A DNA stretch of 64,000 bases, taken from positions 124,001 through 188,000 of the forward strand of contig NZ_JAUSRO010000006.1 in assembly GCF_030811835.1 (NCBI RefSeq), in the 5' to 3' direction. This DNA comes from Variovorax ginsengisoli. Its GTDB lineage: Bacteria > Pseudomonadota > Gammaproteobacteria > Burkholderiales > Burkholderiaceae_C. The notes beneath the pieces are model-generated. The model did not search any database. It saw only the letters and a program-made list of their open reading frames with translations, and was not told the DNA's origin. Shown one piece after another: positions 8,408 to 16,519 of the stretch. The position numbers were made by a program, and so were the translations under genes. How positions within the stretch are numbered: position 1 is the first letter of the stretch; every line of letters starts with the position of its first letter.

Positions 8408-9252
8408 GTCCGCATCCTCGGGTCCAGGATGTCGCGCAGGCCGTCACCCAGCAGGTTGAAGAAGAGCACGGCGATCATCAATGCGAAGCCGGGGCAGGCC
8501 ACCAGCCACCAGTTGCCGGTGGAGATGAAGCGCGCGCCTTCGGCGACCATGATTCCCCACTCGGGCGTGGGCTGTTGCACGCCCAGGCCGATGAAGGACA
8601 GGCCGGCCGCGTTCAGCACCGCCCAGCCCAGGTTCAGCGAGATCTGCACCGCCATCGCCGGCAGGATGTTCGGCAGCAGGAAGCGCAAGATGACCGACAG
8701 GTGCGAGTCGCCGCAGGCGCGGGCCGATTCCACCCAGCCGGCGTTGCGCCGCACGTTGACTTCTGCTCGCGCGAAGCGGATGTAGAAGGGCAGGTTGATG
8801 AAGGCCGTCGCGATCACGATGTTCTCGACGCGGTTGCCCAGGGCCGCCACCATCGCCATCGCCAGCACGAAGAGCGGGAAGGCCATCAGCACGTCGACGA
8901 AGCGCCCGACCATGCGGTCGAGCCGGCCGCCGACGTAGCCGCAGATGCTGCCGATGACCGCGCCGACCACGAAGGACAGGCTCACGGCTGAGGCCGCGAT
9001 CATCAGGTCGAGCCGGGCCGCGACGATGGTGCGGCTGAACACGTCGCGCCCGAGCTGGTCGGTGCCGGCCCAGTGCAGCGCGCTCGGCGCCTGCAGCGCG
9101 ATGGCGACGTTCGAGGCGATCGGGTCGTACGGCACGATCCACGGCCCGATGGCCGCCAGCACGCACAGGATGGCGACGCCGACCGCGGCCACGGCCGTCA
9201 ACGGGTTGCCGCGCAGCACCCACGCGACGTGATTGAGGGTTGCAGTACTCAT
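8404..9252 (-). CDS. ABC transporter permease, DppC/OppC type
   Basis: A 282-residue inner-membrane protein with about six membrane segments. It shows the N-terminal first helix followed by the GTDQLGRDVFSR motif of DppC/OppC proteins (about residues 63-74) and the EAA-type cytoplasmic loop around ESARACGDSHLSVILRFLLPN. It pairs with the DppB-like permease upstream. The ATG at 9252 was chosen because it gives the standard family N-terminus; ribosome binding is weak. It overlaps the ATPase gene by ATGA. A copy of a dispersed GC-rich repeat separates it from the upstream permease gene. Confidence 0.92.
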   Translation of the reverse strand: MSTATLNHVAWVLRGNPLTAVAAVGVAILCVLAAIGPWIVPYDPIASNVAIALQAPSALHWAGTDQLGRDVFSRTIVAARLDLMIAASAVSLSFVVGAVIGSICGYVGGRLDRMVGRFVDVLMAFPLFVLAMAMVAALGNRVENIVIATAFINLPFYIRFARAEVNVRRNAGWVESARACGDSHLSVILRFLLPNILPAMAVQISLNLGWAVLNAAGLSFIGLGVQQPTPEWGIMVAEGARFISTGNWWLVACPGFALMIAVLFFNLLGDGLRDILDPRMRT

Positions 9253-9270
9253 CGAGTCCGTGCCTTGGCG

Positions 9271-9364
9271 GGGATGCCGCGGAACCGGCTTTGCCGGGCC
9301 GCTGGCGTCGCCCCCTGGAAGGGGGTGGGCGAAGCGACACGAAGTGCGCGAAGACTGGGGGTCA
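9271..9364 (-). repeat. GC-rich intergenic repeat, copy 1
   Basis: About 94 bases lying 7 bases downstream of the DppB-type gene stop, read on the minus strand as gene stop, CCCCCAG block, CCCCCTnnnnGGGGG-type hairpin, then a CCGGCAAAGCCGG hairpin and TTCCGCGG. The same sequence, slightly diverged, recurs at 10,445-10,535 and at 54,511-54,596, always in the same orientation to the gene it follows. Confidence 0.8.
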
Positions 9365-9371
9365 GCATGTT

Positions 9372-10403
9372 CTATTCGATGGAGATGCGGGGGTCGGAGA
9401 TGCTGTACAGGATGTCGACCGTCAGGTTGACCATCACGAAAATCGAGGCCATCAGCAGCACGAAGCCCTGCACCGGCGCGTAGTCCGATGCCAGCAGCGC
9501 GTCGAGCGCATACGACGCCACGCCCGGCCACGAGAAGACCTTCTCGACCAGCACGTTGGCGCCCAGCATGGTCGAGAAGACGATGCCCAGGATGGTCAGC
9601 ACCGGCAGCACCGCATTGCGCAGCGCGTACGTGACGACGATGCGCCAGGCCGGAAGCCCAATGGAGCGTGCGGTGCGCACGAAGTCGCTGCCCAGCGCGG
9701 CCAGCATCGAGGCGCGCGTGATGCGCGCGATCGGCGCCAGCACGAAGAGCGCCATGGTCAGGGCCGGCAGCACCAGTTGCTTGGCCGCGGCCCACCAGCC
9801 GGCCATGTCGCCGGCGATGAGGAAGTCGATCAGCAGGAAGCCGGTGACCCGCGGCGCGGCGCTGGTGAACACATCGAGCCGCCCGGTCGGGTCGGGCGCG
9901 ATGCCGAACATGTAATAGAAGACGTAGACCAGCAGCAGCCCGGACACGAACGTGGGCACGCACACGCCCACCACGCAGAACATGCGCACCGCATGGTCGA
10001 TGAAGGAGCCGGCGCGCAGCGCGGCCAGGATGCCCAGCGGCACGGCGCTCACCAGCGCGATGAGCAGGGCGGTGAAGGTGAGTTCGAGCGACGCGGGCAG
10101 GCGTTGCCGGATGTCGGCCACCACCGGCTGGCCGGTGGTGAGCGAGCGGCCGAGCTTGCCGGTGCCGACGTCCTTCAAGTAGAGAAAGAGCTGCTCGGGC
10201 ACCGGCTTGTCCAGCCCCATCTGCTTGCGCACCATCTCGATTTCTTCCTTGCCCGAATTGGCGCCCGAGGCGAAGAACACCGCCGGGTCGCCGGGCAGCA
10301 CGCGCATCAACAGGAAGGTGAAGACGAGCACGCCGAACAGCGCCGGCAGCGAGGAGACGAAGCGCCGGCCGGTCCGGCGCAGCGTGGTGGCGAGCAGGCT
10401 CAT
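9372..10403 (-). CDS. ABC transporter permease, DppB/OppB type
   Basis: A 343-residue inner-membrane permease. The N-terminus (FLLMRVLPGDPA, about residues 31-42) is the DppB/OppB hallmark, followed by a periplasmic domain and five further membrane helices with the EAA loop in FVRTARSIGLPAWRIV. Together with the DppC-like protein it forms the channel of the dipeptide-type importer. ATG at 10,403 is preferred; a TTG two codons upstream is possible. The gene is flanked on both sides by copies of the same intergenic repeat, which may tune the relative expression of the transporter genes. Confidence 0.92.
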   Translation of the reverse strand: MSLLATTLRRTGRRFVSSLPALFGVLVFTFLLMRVLPGDPAVFFASGANSGKEEIEMVRKQMGLDKPVPEQLFLYLKDVGTGKLGRSLTTGQPVVADIRQRLPASLELTFTALLIALVSAVPLGILAALRAGSFIDHAVRMFCVVGVCVPTFVSGLLLVYVFYYMFGIAPDPTGRLDVFTSAAPRVTGFLLIDFLIAGDMAGWWAAAKQLVLPALTMALFVLAPIARITRASMLAALGSDFVRTARSIGLPAWRIVVTYALRNAVLPVLTILGIVFSTMLGANVLVEKVFSWPGVASYALDALLASDYAPVQGFVLLMASIFVMVNLTVDILYSISDPRISIE

Positions 10404-10444
10404 TCGCAAGCAATCGGACGACGGGCGGTCATGGTTTCATTCCA

Positions 10445-10535
10445 GGAATGCCGCGGAACCGGCTTTGCCGGGCCGCTGGCGTTGCCCCCTGCAAGGGGGT
10501 TGGCGGCCACACGAAGTGGGCAAGCCTGGGGGTCA
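10445..10535 (-). repeat. GC-rich intergenic repeat, copy 2
   Basis: About 91 bases, closely matching copy 1. On the minus strand it begins with TGACCCCCAG, and that TGA is the stop codon of the substrate-binding-protein gene. It then shows CCCCCTTGCAGGGGG, which folds as a hairpin, and CCGGCAAAGCCGG, a second hairpin. Confidence 0.82.
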
Positions 10536-12158
10536 TTTCCTTGCCACGTCGCGGAAGTCGACCTGCCGGTGGAACTGGTAGACATAGCCGTCGAGCGACG
10601 GCACCATCACCGCGTCCTGGCTGGCCTGCCAGATGGGGATCTGCGCCATCAGGTCGAAGGCCATCGCATTGAGCTGCCTGGCGTAGGCCGCGTACTTGGC
10701 CGGGTCGGTCTCGAAGCGCGCCTTCTCGGCGATCTCGACCAGTTTCGGATCGTTCAGCGAGCTGTAGTTCCAGCGCTGGTTGCCGGTGTAGAAGTTGCGA
10801 TAGAAGTAGTCGTTCGACGGCAGCCAGGCCACGATGTTCTCGGTGAAGAAGGGTGCCTTCTTCTCGTTGATGAGCGTGGACATCTGTGCGTCGGGCAGCT
10901 TCTGGATGTCGACCTTGATGCCGATCTTGGCGAGCGATTCCTTGATCAGCGCGGCCATCGGCTCGGCGATGTTGGCCTGGCCCAGGTTGAAGGCGAAAGG
11001 CGTCTCGAAGCCGTTCGGGAAGCCGGCTTCGGTCAGCAATTGCTTGGCCTTCACCAGGTCGAGCTTCACCGGCTGCGGGATCGGGAAGTCGGCGCTCGGC
11101 GGGCCGTCGGTCCATGTCGCGTTGAACAGCGGCTTGCCGCGGCCGAACAGCGCCGCCTTGAACATGTCGTCGTAGGGCAGCGCATAGGCGATGGCCTGGC
11201 GCACCTTGACGTTGTCGAAGGGCTTCATCTGGGTGTTGAATGAGATGAAGCTGACCGCGTTGTACTGCGGCGTCGAGATGACCTTGACCTTGCCTTTGGT
11301 GGCGAGTGACGCGGCGTCGTTGGCCTGCAGGTCGATGGCCAGGTCGGCATCGCCGCGCTCGACCAGGTTGGCGCGCGTCGCGGCTTCGGGAATCGTCTGC
11401 GCGATCACGCGCTTGAAGGGCGCCGGCTTGCCGTCTGCGCTGCGGGTCCAGGCCTCGTTGCGTTTCAGGATGATCTGCTCGCCCGGCTTGAAGGTCTCGA
11501 CGCTGTAGGCGCCGCTGCCGGCGGTGTTCTCCTTGAGCCAGGTCTGCGCCCACGGGTCTTCGGCCGTCGCGTGCGACTTGGCGACCTTCGAGTTGATGAT
11601 GATCGGGTAGACGGTCGCCAGGTTCGATAGCGCCAGGCGGTCGGGCTTGGGCAGCGTCACTTCGAAGGTGCTGGCGTCGATCACCTTGAACTGCTCGGGC
11701 TTGGTCATGGAGCCGGTCAGCAGTTGGGCGGCGGCGAGCGACTTGGCGCTCACGGCGCGGTCGAGCGACCACTTCACGTCGTCGGCGGTGACGGGCGTGC
11801 CGTCCTGGAACTTCGCGTCCTTGCGCAGGTAGAAGGTGATCTTCAGGCCGTCGGGGCTGATGACGTAGCGCTCGGCCAGTTCGCCGCGGATCTTCTCCAG
11901 GTCGAACACCCAGTTATCCCCCTGCTTCTTCTTGCCGAAGGACACGAGGCGGTCGTAGGTGCTCATGCCGACGGTGAAGGCTTCGCGCGTGGTGCCGAGC
12001 ATCGTCGGGTCGAGCGTGTTCACGGTGCCGCCGGTGACGAAGCGCATCGTCTCCGCACGGCTCTGGGCGGAAGCGGGCGCGCTCAAGAGCGTGACGGACA
12101 TCGCGACCGACATCGCGATGGTGGAGGCAACGAAGAAGGGAGGTCGCTGGGTCTTCAT
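10533..12158 (-). CDS. ABC transporter periplasmic substrate-binding protein (SBP family 5)
   Basis: A 541-residue secreted protein with an N-terminal signal peptide cleaved near ASAQS (residues about 30-34). The mature part follows the DppA/OppA plan: GGTVNTLDPTM at the start, the ERYVISPDGLKITFYLRK signature and a large C-terminal lobe with EKARFETDPAKYAAYARQ. It captures the substrate for the permeases and ATPase downstream. Family 5 proteins bind peptides, nickel, opines, glycosides and other compounds, so the ligand is not predictable. ATG at 12,158 gives the signal peptide its correct N-terminus; a TTG six codons upstream is unlikely. It follows the DapA-like gene by 41 bases. Confidence 0.93.
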   Translation of the reverse strand: MKTQRPPFFVASTIAMSVAMSVTLLSAPASAQSRAETMRFVTGGTVNTLDPTMLGTTREAFTVGMSTYDRLVSFGKKKQGDNWVFDLEKIRGELAERYVISPDGLKITFYLRKDAKFQDGTPVTADDVKWSLDRAVSAKSLAAAQLLTGSMTKPEQFKVIDASTFEVTLPKPDRLALSNLATVYPIIINSKVAKSHATAEDPWAQTWLKENTAGSGAYSVETFKPGEQIILKRNEAWTRSADGKPAPFKRVIAQTIPEAATRANLVERGDADLAIDLQANDAASLATKGKVKVISTPQYNAVSFISFNTQMKPFDNVKVRQAIAYALPYDDMFKAALFGRGKPLFNATWTDGPPSADFPIPQPVKLDLVKAKQLLTEAGFPNGFETPFAFNLGQANIAEPMAALIKESLAKIGIKVDIQKLPDAQMSTLINEKKAPFFTENIVAWLPSNDYFYRNFYTGNQRWNYSSLNDPKLVEIAEKARFETDPAKYAAYARQLNAMAFDLMAQIPIWQASQDAVMVPSLDGYVYQFHRQVDFRDVARK

Positions 12159-12199
12159 GGTTTCGCTCTCGATCAAGGAGGGTGGAGATGGCAGGGAAG

Positions 12200-13135
12200 T
12201 CAGAACCGCAGTGGCGGCGCGTCGATGGCGAGGCCGACGCGCTGGACCACGGCTTCGAGTTCGCGCGTGGTGATGTCGTCGATGCGCATGCCCGGCGAGC
12301 GGATCGCGTTGCAGGCGATGGCGCCGCGGCGCATGTAGATGTACTTGCGCAGGGCCAGGCCGATCTTGGGCTGGAACTCGTAGCGGATGAGCGGGCAGTA
12401 CTTGTCGTACACCGCCGCGGCGCCCGCTTCGTCGCCGGCGGCGAAGCGTTCATAGATGGCCGCGAGGATCTCGGGGAAGGCGAAGCCGGTCATGGTGCCG
12501 ACAGCGCCGCGCTGCAGCTCTTCGAGCAGGTAAACACCGCCGAGGCCGCCGAAGATGCGCATGCTGTCGCCGGCGAGTTCGTGGATGCGCGTGATCTTCT
12601 GGCCGACCGGCGGCTCTTCCATCTTGATCATGCCGACGCCGCCTTCACGGCCCAGCCTGGCAACCACTTCGGCCTTGATCTCGGTGCCGAAGGAGTCGGG
12701 GAAGTCGTGAATGATCACGGGGATGGCGACGGACTTGGCCAGCGTCGCGTAGTACTCGAACTGCATCGCATCAGACGCGCCGTCGAGTGGTGCCGCGAAG
12801 ACGGCGGTCGCACCCAGTTCCTGCGCTTCGAGCGCCTGTTCGATGGCGCCGGCCAGGCCCAGCGCGCGCACGCCGACCCAGACCGGCAGCCGGCCTTCGG
12901 CGCAGCGCACGAAGGTCGCGACAACCGTGCGGCGTTCTTCGCTCGACAGCTTGTGAGCCTCGCCGAGGAAGCCCAGGATGGCCAGGCCGGTGACGTTTGC
13001 GCGCACCTGGAACTCGACGAGCGTGCCGATGCTGGTGAGGTCGAGCGTGCCGTCGGCCTGGAAGGGCGTGGGGCAGATCACGTAGACGCCCGAGGGCGCG
13101 GCGGGAGAAGCGTTGGCAGGGGCGGTGACAGTCAT
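12200..13135 (-). CDS. DapA/NanA-family aldolase or lyase (not DapA itself)
   Basis: A 311-residue class I aldolase-type TIM barrel. The Schiff-base lysine is Lys171 (GMIKMEEPP). The other DapA active-site positions differ: the GTTGE loop is GFLGE (55-59), and the YNVP tyrosine is replaced by His143 (HDFP). It is therefore not expected to make dihydrodipicolinate; related proteins cleave or hydrate 2-oxo sugar acids and other pyruvate-derived compounds. First gene of the minus-strand catabolic operon, with GGAG nine bases before the ATG. A TAAC-N5-GTTA dyad lies about 100 bases upstream. Confidence 0.82.
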   Translation of the reverse strand: MTVTAPANASPAAPSGVYVICPTPFQADGTLDLTSIGTLVEFQVRANVTGLAILGFLGEAHKLSSEERRTVVATFVRCAEGRLPVWVGVRALGLAGAIEQALEAQELGATAVFAAPLDGASDAMQFEYYATLAKSVAIPVIIHDFPDSFGTEIKAEVVARLGREGGVGMIKMEEPPVGQKITRIHELAGDSMRIFGGLGGVYLLEELQRGAVGTMTGFAFPEILAAIYERFAAGDEAGAAAVYDKYCPLIRYEFQPKIGLALRKYIYMRRGAIACNAIRSPGMRIDDITTRELEAVVQRVGLAIDAPPLRF

Positions 13136-13234
13136 GAAGGCTCCGTGGCGTCGGTCATCGCACGGGATGGCCGGGGTCGACGTGCATTCTTGATGGCGCG
13201 TTGTCGCATGTCGTGTGCCTTTCTGTGCGGCATC

Positions 13235-13251
13235 CTTAACCTGCTGTTAAG
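13235..13251. promoter_or_regulatory. probable LysR operator in front of the catabolic operon
   Basis: Perfect inverted repeat CTTAAC-N5-GTTAAG. Its core TAAC-N5-GTTA fits the T-N11-A rule of LysR-type regulators. The same core occurs at the divergent lysR/racemase promoter (14,337-14,349). It lies about 84-100 bases before the first operon gene. Confidence 0.6.
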
Positions 13252-13341
13252 CGCCTTGCCCGCGGATCCGAAGCGGTGCGCGGCGCGCACCAACACGGTG
13301 GCGTCGCTCACGAAGGCGGTGCGTCGACGGCGCTGTGGCGC

Positions 13342-14295
13342 CTAGCGCGCGGCATCCGCCAGGGCGGCGGTCAGTGCGTGGGGGGTGTCGTGCGGGCTCT
13401 CGAAGCCCTGGCGCTGCATCAGGTCGCGCAGCACGCGCACGAAGCGTTGTGCCAGCGTCGACAGTGGGTCAAAGCGCGGGTGCACGAGGTTGGCCTGCAG
13501 CACCGGCGCGTTGACCACCGGGCGCACGATCAGCTGGTGCGTCGGCCAGTTGCGCACCGAGAACTCGTCGACCAGCGCGATGCCTGCCCCGGCCTGCACC
13601 AGGGAGCAGGCGTTCTGCGGCGAGCCGACCTCGATGGCGGACTTGAGCGCCTCGTCGGCGGCCTCGTACATGCGGTCGAGGATCACGCCGAAGGGCGTGG
13701 CGCGGTCGTAGGAGATGAGCGGATACGGACGCATGTCTGCCAGCGTCAGTGTGGAAAGGCGCGACAGCGGATGGTTGTACGGGCAAATGCACACCAGCTG
13801 GCCCTGGGCCAGCGGCGTGACGTCGAGGTTCGGGTGGTCGACCGGAAGAATGGTCACGCCCAGGTCGGCCTGATGGTTGAGCAGCCGTTCCTTCAGCGGC
13901 GCGTAGCCGAGGTACTGGAAGGTGAGCTTGACCTGCGGGTGCTCCTCGCGAAAGGCGGCGATGGCCTGCGGAATCATCATCTGCCCGATGCTCGGGCTCG
14001 ACACGATGTTGAGGATGCCCTCGCGGTTCTCGGCCAGCTCCCGCGCCAGCTCGTTCACCCGCTGCACGCCCTGGTACATGCGCTCGATCTCGTGGAACAG
14101 CTTCTTGGCCTCGGGTGTCGCGTAGAGCCGCCCCTTGATGCGCTCGAACAGCGCGAAACCGACGCGGCTTTCGGTGTGCGACAGCAGCCGGCTCACCGCG
14201 GGCTGCGAGACAAAGAGCAGCTCCGACGCACCGCGGATCGAGCCGGTCGTCATGACCGCGCGGAAGACTTCGATTTGACGCAGATTCAGGGACAT
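13342..14295 (-). CDS. LysR-family transcriptional regulator
   Basis: A 317-residue regulator: N-terminal winged helix-turn-helix (LRQIEVFRAVMTTGSIRGASELL, with SQPAVSRLL as the recognition helix, about residues 34-42) and a C-terminal ligand-binding domain. It sits between the two operons of the island, divergent from the racemase gene and on the same strand as the main operon, so it probably controls both in response to the pathway substrate. ATG at 14,295 gives the usual short LysR N-terminus; an upstream ATG at 14,337 would place the putative operator inside the coding region and is less likely. Confidence 0.9.
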   Translation of the reverse strand: MSLNLRQIEVFRAVMTTGSIRGASELLFVSQPAVSRLLSHTESRVGFALFERIKGRLYATPEAKKLFHEIERMYQGVQRVNELARELAENREGILNIVSSPSIGQMMIPQAIAAFREEHPQVKLTFQYLGYAPLKERLLNHQADLGVTILPVDHPNLDVTPLAQGQLVCICPYNHPLSRLSTLTLADMRPYPLISYDRATPFGVILDRMYEAADEALKSAIEVGSPQNACSLVQAGAGIALVDEFSVRNWPTHQLIVRPVVNAPVLQANLVHPRFDPLSTLAQRFVRVLRDLMQRQGFESPHDTPHALTAALADAAR

Positions 14296-14334
14296 GGCGG
14301 CGGCTGCTGCACGCGGGGCCGGAGGCGCGCAGTA

Positions 14335-14351
14335 CATAACCAAACGTTAAG
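14335..14351. promoter_or_regulatory. probable LysR operator at the divergent lysR/racemase promoter
   Basis: CATAAC-N5-GTTAAG, sharing the TAAC-N5-GTTA core and the five-base spacer with the dyad at 13,235-13,251. It lies between lysR (start 14,295) and the racemase gene (start 14,428), where a LysR protein would both autoregulate and activate. Confidence 0.55.
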
Positions 14352-14427
14352 GGTGGCCCATGAAAAAGCAAGGAGCGTGCCCTTGGGTCGCACCTAGACT
14401 GGAACGCACCCTCAGGAGCGCGCCCGC

Positions 14428-15096
14428 ATGAAACCGCCCATCTACGTCATCAACCCCAACAGCAGTGAAGTGGTCACCGCCGGCATCGACGCCGCCATGG
14501 CGCCGCTGCGCATGGTGGGCGGCCCGGAGATCCGCTGCCTGACGCTGGCCGAAGGGCCGCCCGGCATCGTGACGCACTTCGACGTGCAGTCGGTGGCGCA
14601 GCCGTTGGCTTTACGCGCCGACGCATTGGCCGCGGAAGCCTCGGCCTTCGTCATCGCCTGCTACAGCGACCCCGGCCTGTACGTGCTGCGTGAGCGCCTG
14701 AAGCAGCCGGTGTTCGGCATCGGCGAATGCGGCGTGCTGACTTCGCTGACGCTGGGCGAGCGCTTCGGCGTGATCGCCATCCTCGATGCATCGATCCCAC
14801 GCCACCTGCGCAGCTATGGCGCGATGGGCGTGATGGGCCGCTTCGCCGGCGAGTTGGCCATCGGCCTCAACGTGCAGGAGCTCGCGCAGTACGACCGCAC
14901 CCTGGCGCGCATGACGGAAGTCGGCCGCCGCCTGCGCGACGAGCGCGGCGCCGACGTGATCGTGATGGGCTGCGCCGGCATGGCCGCCTACCGCGCCCCG
15001 CTGCAGCAGGCATTGGGCATCGCGGTGGTCGAGCCGACGCAGGCCGCGGTCGGCATGGCGATCGCCCGGGTGCAACTCGGCTGGGAAGGCTGCTGA
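14428..15096 (+). CDS. hydantoin racemase / Asp-Glu racemase superfamily protein
   Basis: A 222-residue cofactor-independent racemase. It has the N-terminal INPNSS motif (8-13) and the two catalytic-type cysteines, Cys78 in IACYSDPG and Cys182 in VMGCAGMA, positioned as in hydantoin and allantoin racemases. It would invert the stereocentre of a 5-substituted hydantoin or ureide so that the D-specific hydantoinase and carbamoylase encoded on the other strand can consume both enantiomers. First gene of the plus-strand operon; the next gene follows after one base. Substrate is inferred from the neighbourhood. Confidence 0.85.
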   Translation: MKPPIYVINPNSSEVVTAGIDAAMAPLRMVGGPEIRCLTLAEGPPGIVTHFDVQSVAQPLALRADALAAEASAFVIACYSDPGLYVLRERLKQPVFGIGECGVLTSLTLGERFGVIAILDASIPRHLRSYGAMGVMGRFAGELAIGLNVQELAQYDRTLARMTEVGRRLRDERGADVIVMGCAGMAAYRAPLQQALGIAVVEPTQAAVGMAIARVQLGWEGC

Positions 15097-15097
15097 C

Positions 15098-16519
15098 ATG
15101 TCGGAAGTCGCCATCCAGCGCCTGATCAACAAGCTGCATGCCCTCGTTGGCCCGGCCGGCCTGCTGACCGATGCCCAGGCGCAGGCACCGTACCTGACCG
15201 ACTGGCTCGGCAAGTGGAAGGGCGCCACGCCCGTGGTGGTGCGCCCGGCCAACACGGCCGAGACTGCGGCCGTGGTCAAGCTGTGCAGCGAAACCCACAC
15301 GCCGATCGTCACGCAGGGCGGCAACACCGGCATGAGTGGCGGTGCGACGCCCGATGCCAGCGGCGCCCAGGTGGTGCTGAGCACCACGCGCATGAACCGC
15401 GTGCGCGCCATCGACCCCATCAACAACACGCTGACCGTGGACGCCGGCGTGATCCTCGCGCATGCGCATGACGCGGCGCGCAGCGTCGACCGCTTCTTTC
15501 CGCTCAGCCTCGGCGCGCAGGGCAGCTGCACGGTGGGTGGCAACGTCGCGACCAACGCCGGCGGCATCGCGGTGCTGCGCTACGGGAACACGCGTGACCT
15601 GGTGCTCGGGCTCGAAGTCGTGCTGCCGGATGGCCGCATCTGGCATGGACTGCGCGGCCTGCGCAAGGACAACACTGGCTACGACCTCAAGGGGCTCTTC
15701 ATCGGCTCCGAGGGCACGCTGGGCGTCATCACCGGCGTCGTGCTCAAGCTGTTCGCGCAGCCAACGGCGCACGCCACGGCCTGGGTCGGGGCCGAGTCTC
15801 TCGATAAGCTGGTCGACCTGCTGAGCCTGATGCGCACGCGTTGCGGCGAACGCCTCACGGCCTTCGAGATGATGACTGCCGCGTCGCTGCAGCTGGTGCT
15901 TGACCAGGTGGCCGACACGCGCGCCCCGCTCGCGCAGGCGGCGCCCTTCAATGCGCTGATCGAACTGAGCGACACCGACGACGAGGCGGGGCTGCGCGAC
16001 CTGCTCGAGGAATCGCTCGGCGAATCGATGGAGACCGGTCTGACCCACGATGTGATGCTGTCGTCCAGCCAGGCGCAGACGATGGCGTTGTGGAAGCTGC
16101 GCGAAGGCATCTCGCAGGCGCAGGTGCGCGCGGGCAAGGCGATCAAGCACGACATCGCGCTTCCCATCTCGTCGCTGGCGTCCTTCGCGGCGCAGGCCGA
16201 GCAGGACGTGCTGGCGTGCATGCCCGATGCCCGCATCGTCAACTTCGGCCACCTGGGCGACGGCAACCTGCACTACAACGTGCTGATGCCGCCTGACGCC
16301 GACTATGACGCGCTGAAGCAGCGCACGCACGAGCTCAATGGCGTGGTGCACCAGCTGGTGACCGACTATGGCGGCAGCATCAGCGCCGAGCACGGCGTGG
16401 GGCAGCTGCGGCGCGACGAGTTGCGCATCTACAAGTCGCCGGTCGAGATGGAGCTGATGTTGCGCATCAAGCAGGCCATGGACCCGAACCATTTGATGAA
16501 CCCGGGCAAGCTGCTGTGA
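15098..16519 (+). CDS. FAD-linked oxidase, GlcD / D-2-hydroxyacid dehydrogenase family
   Basis: A 473-residue FAD enzyme of the PCMH (vanillyl-alcohol oxidase) fold. The N-terminal FAD domain has TQGGNTGMSGG (about 72-82) and GSCTVGGNVATNAGG (about 142-156); the C-terminal domain carries GHLGDGNLHYN and SAEHGVGQ, the metal- and substrate-binding stretches of D-lactate and D-2-hydroxyglutarate dehydrogenases. It should oxidise a D-2-hydroxy acid to the 2-oxo acid, passing electrons to an unidentified acceptor. Coupled to the racemase gene (one-base gap) and to the aldolase gene (GTGA overlap), so a 2-oxo acid for the aldolase is a sensible product. Confidence 0.88.
   Translation: MSEVAIQRLINKLHALVGPAGLLTDAQAQAPYLTDWLGKWKGATPVVVRPANTAETAAVVKLCSETHTPIVTQGGNTGMSGGATPDASGAQVVLSTTRMNRVRAIDPINNTLTVDAGVILAHAHDAARSVDRFFPLSLGAQGSCTVGGNVATNAGGIAVLRYGNTRDLVLGLEVVLPDGRIWHGLRGLRKDNTGYDLKGLFIGSEGTLGVITGVVLKLFAQPTAHATAWVGAESLDKLVDLLSLMRTRCGERLTAFEMMTAASLQLVLDQVADTRAPLAQAAPFNALIELSDTDDEAGLRDLLEESLGESMETGLTHDVMLSSSQAQTMALWKLREGISQAQVRAGKAIKHDIALPISSLASFAAQAEQDVLACMPDARIVNFGHLGDGNLHYNVLMPPDADYDALKQRTHELNGVVHQLVTDYGGSISAEHGVGQLRRDELRIYKSPVEMELMLRIKQAMDPNHLMNPGKLL

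Noticed and set aside
9240..11243. Open frame of over 660 codons on the plus strand across the permease and binding-protein genes
   Set aside because: It is antisense to well-supported transporter genes, runs through intergenic repeats, and its translation is a low-complexity mixture of His, Arg, Gln and Gly, as expected for a shadow frame in GC-rich DNA.
12200..13135. Annotation as DapA of lysine biosynthesis
   Set aside because: The tyrosine and threonine active-site positions differ and the gene heads a catabolic operon under LysR control.
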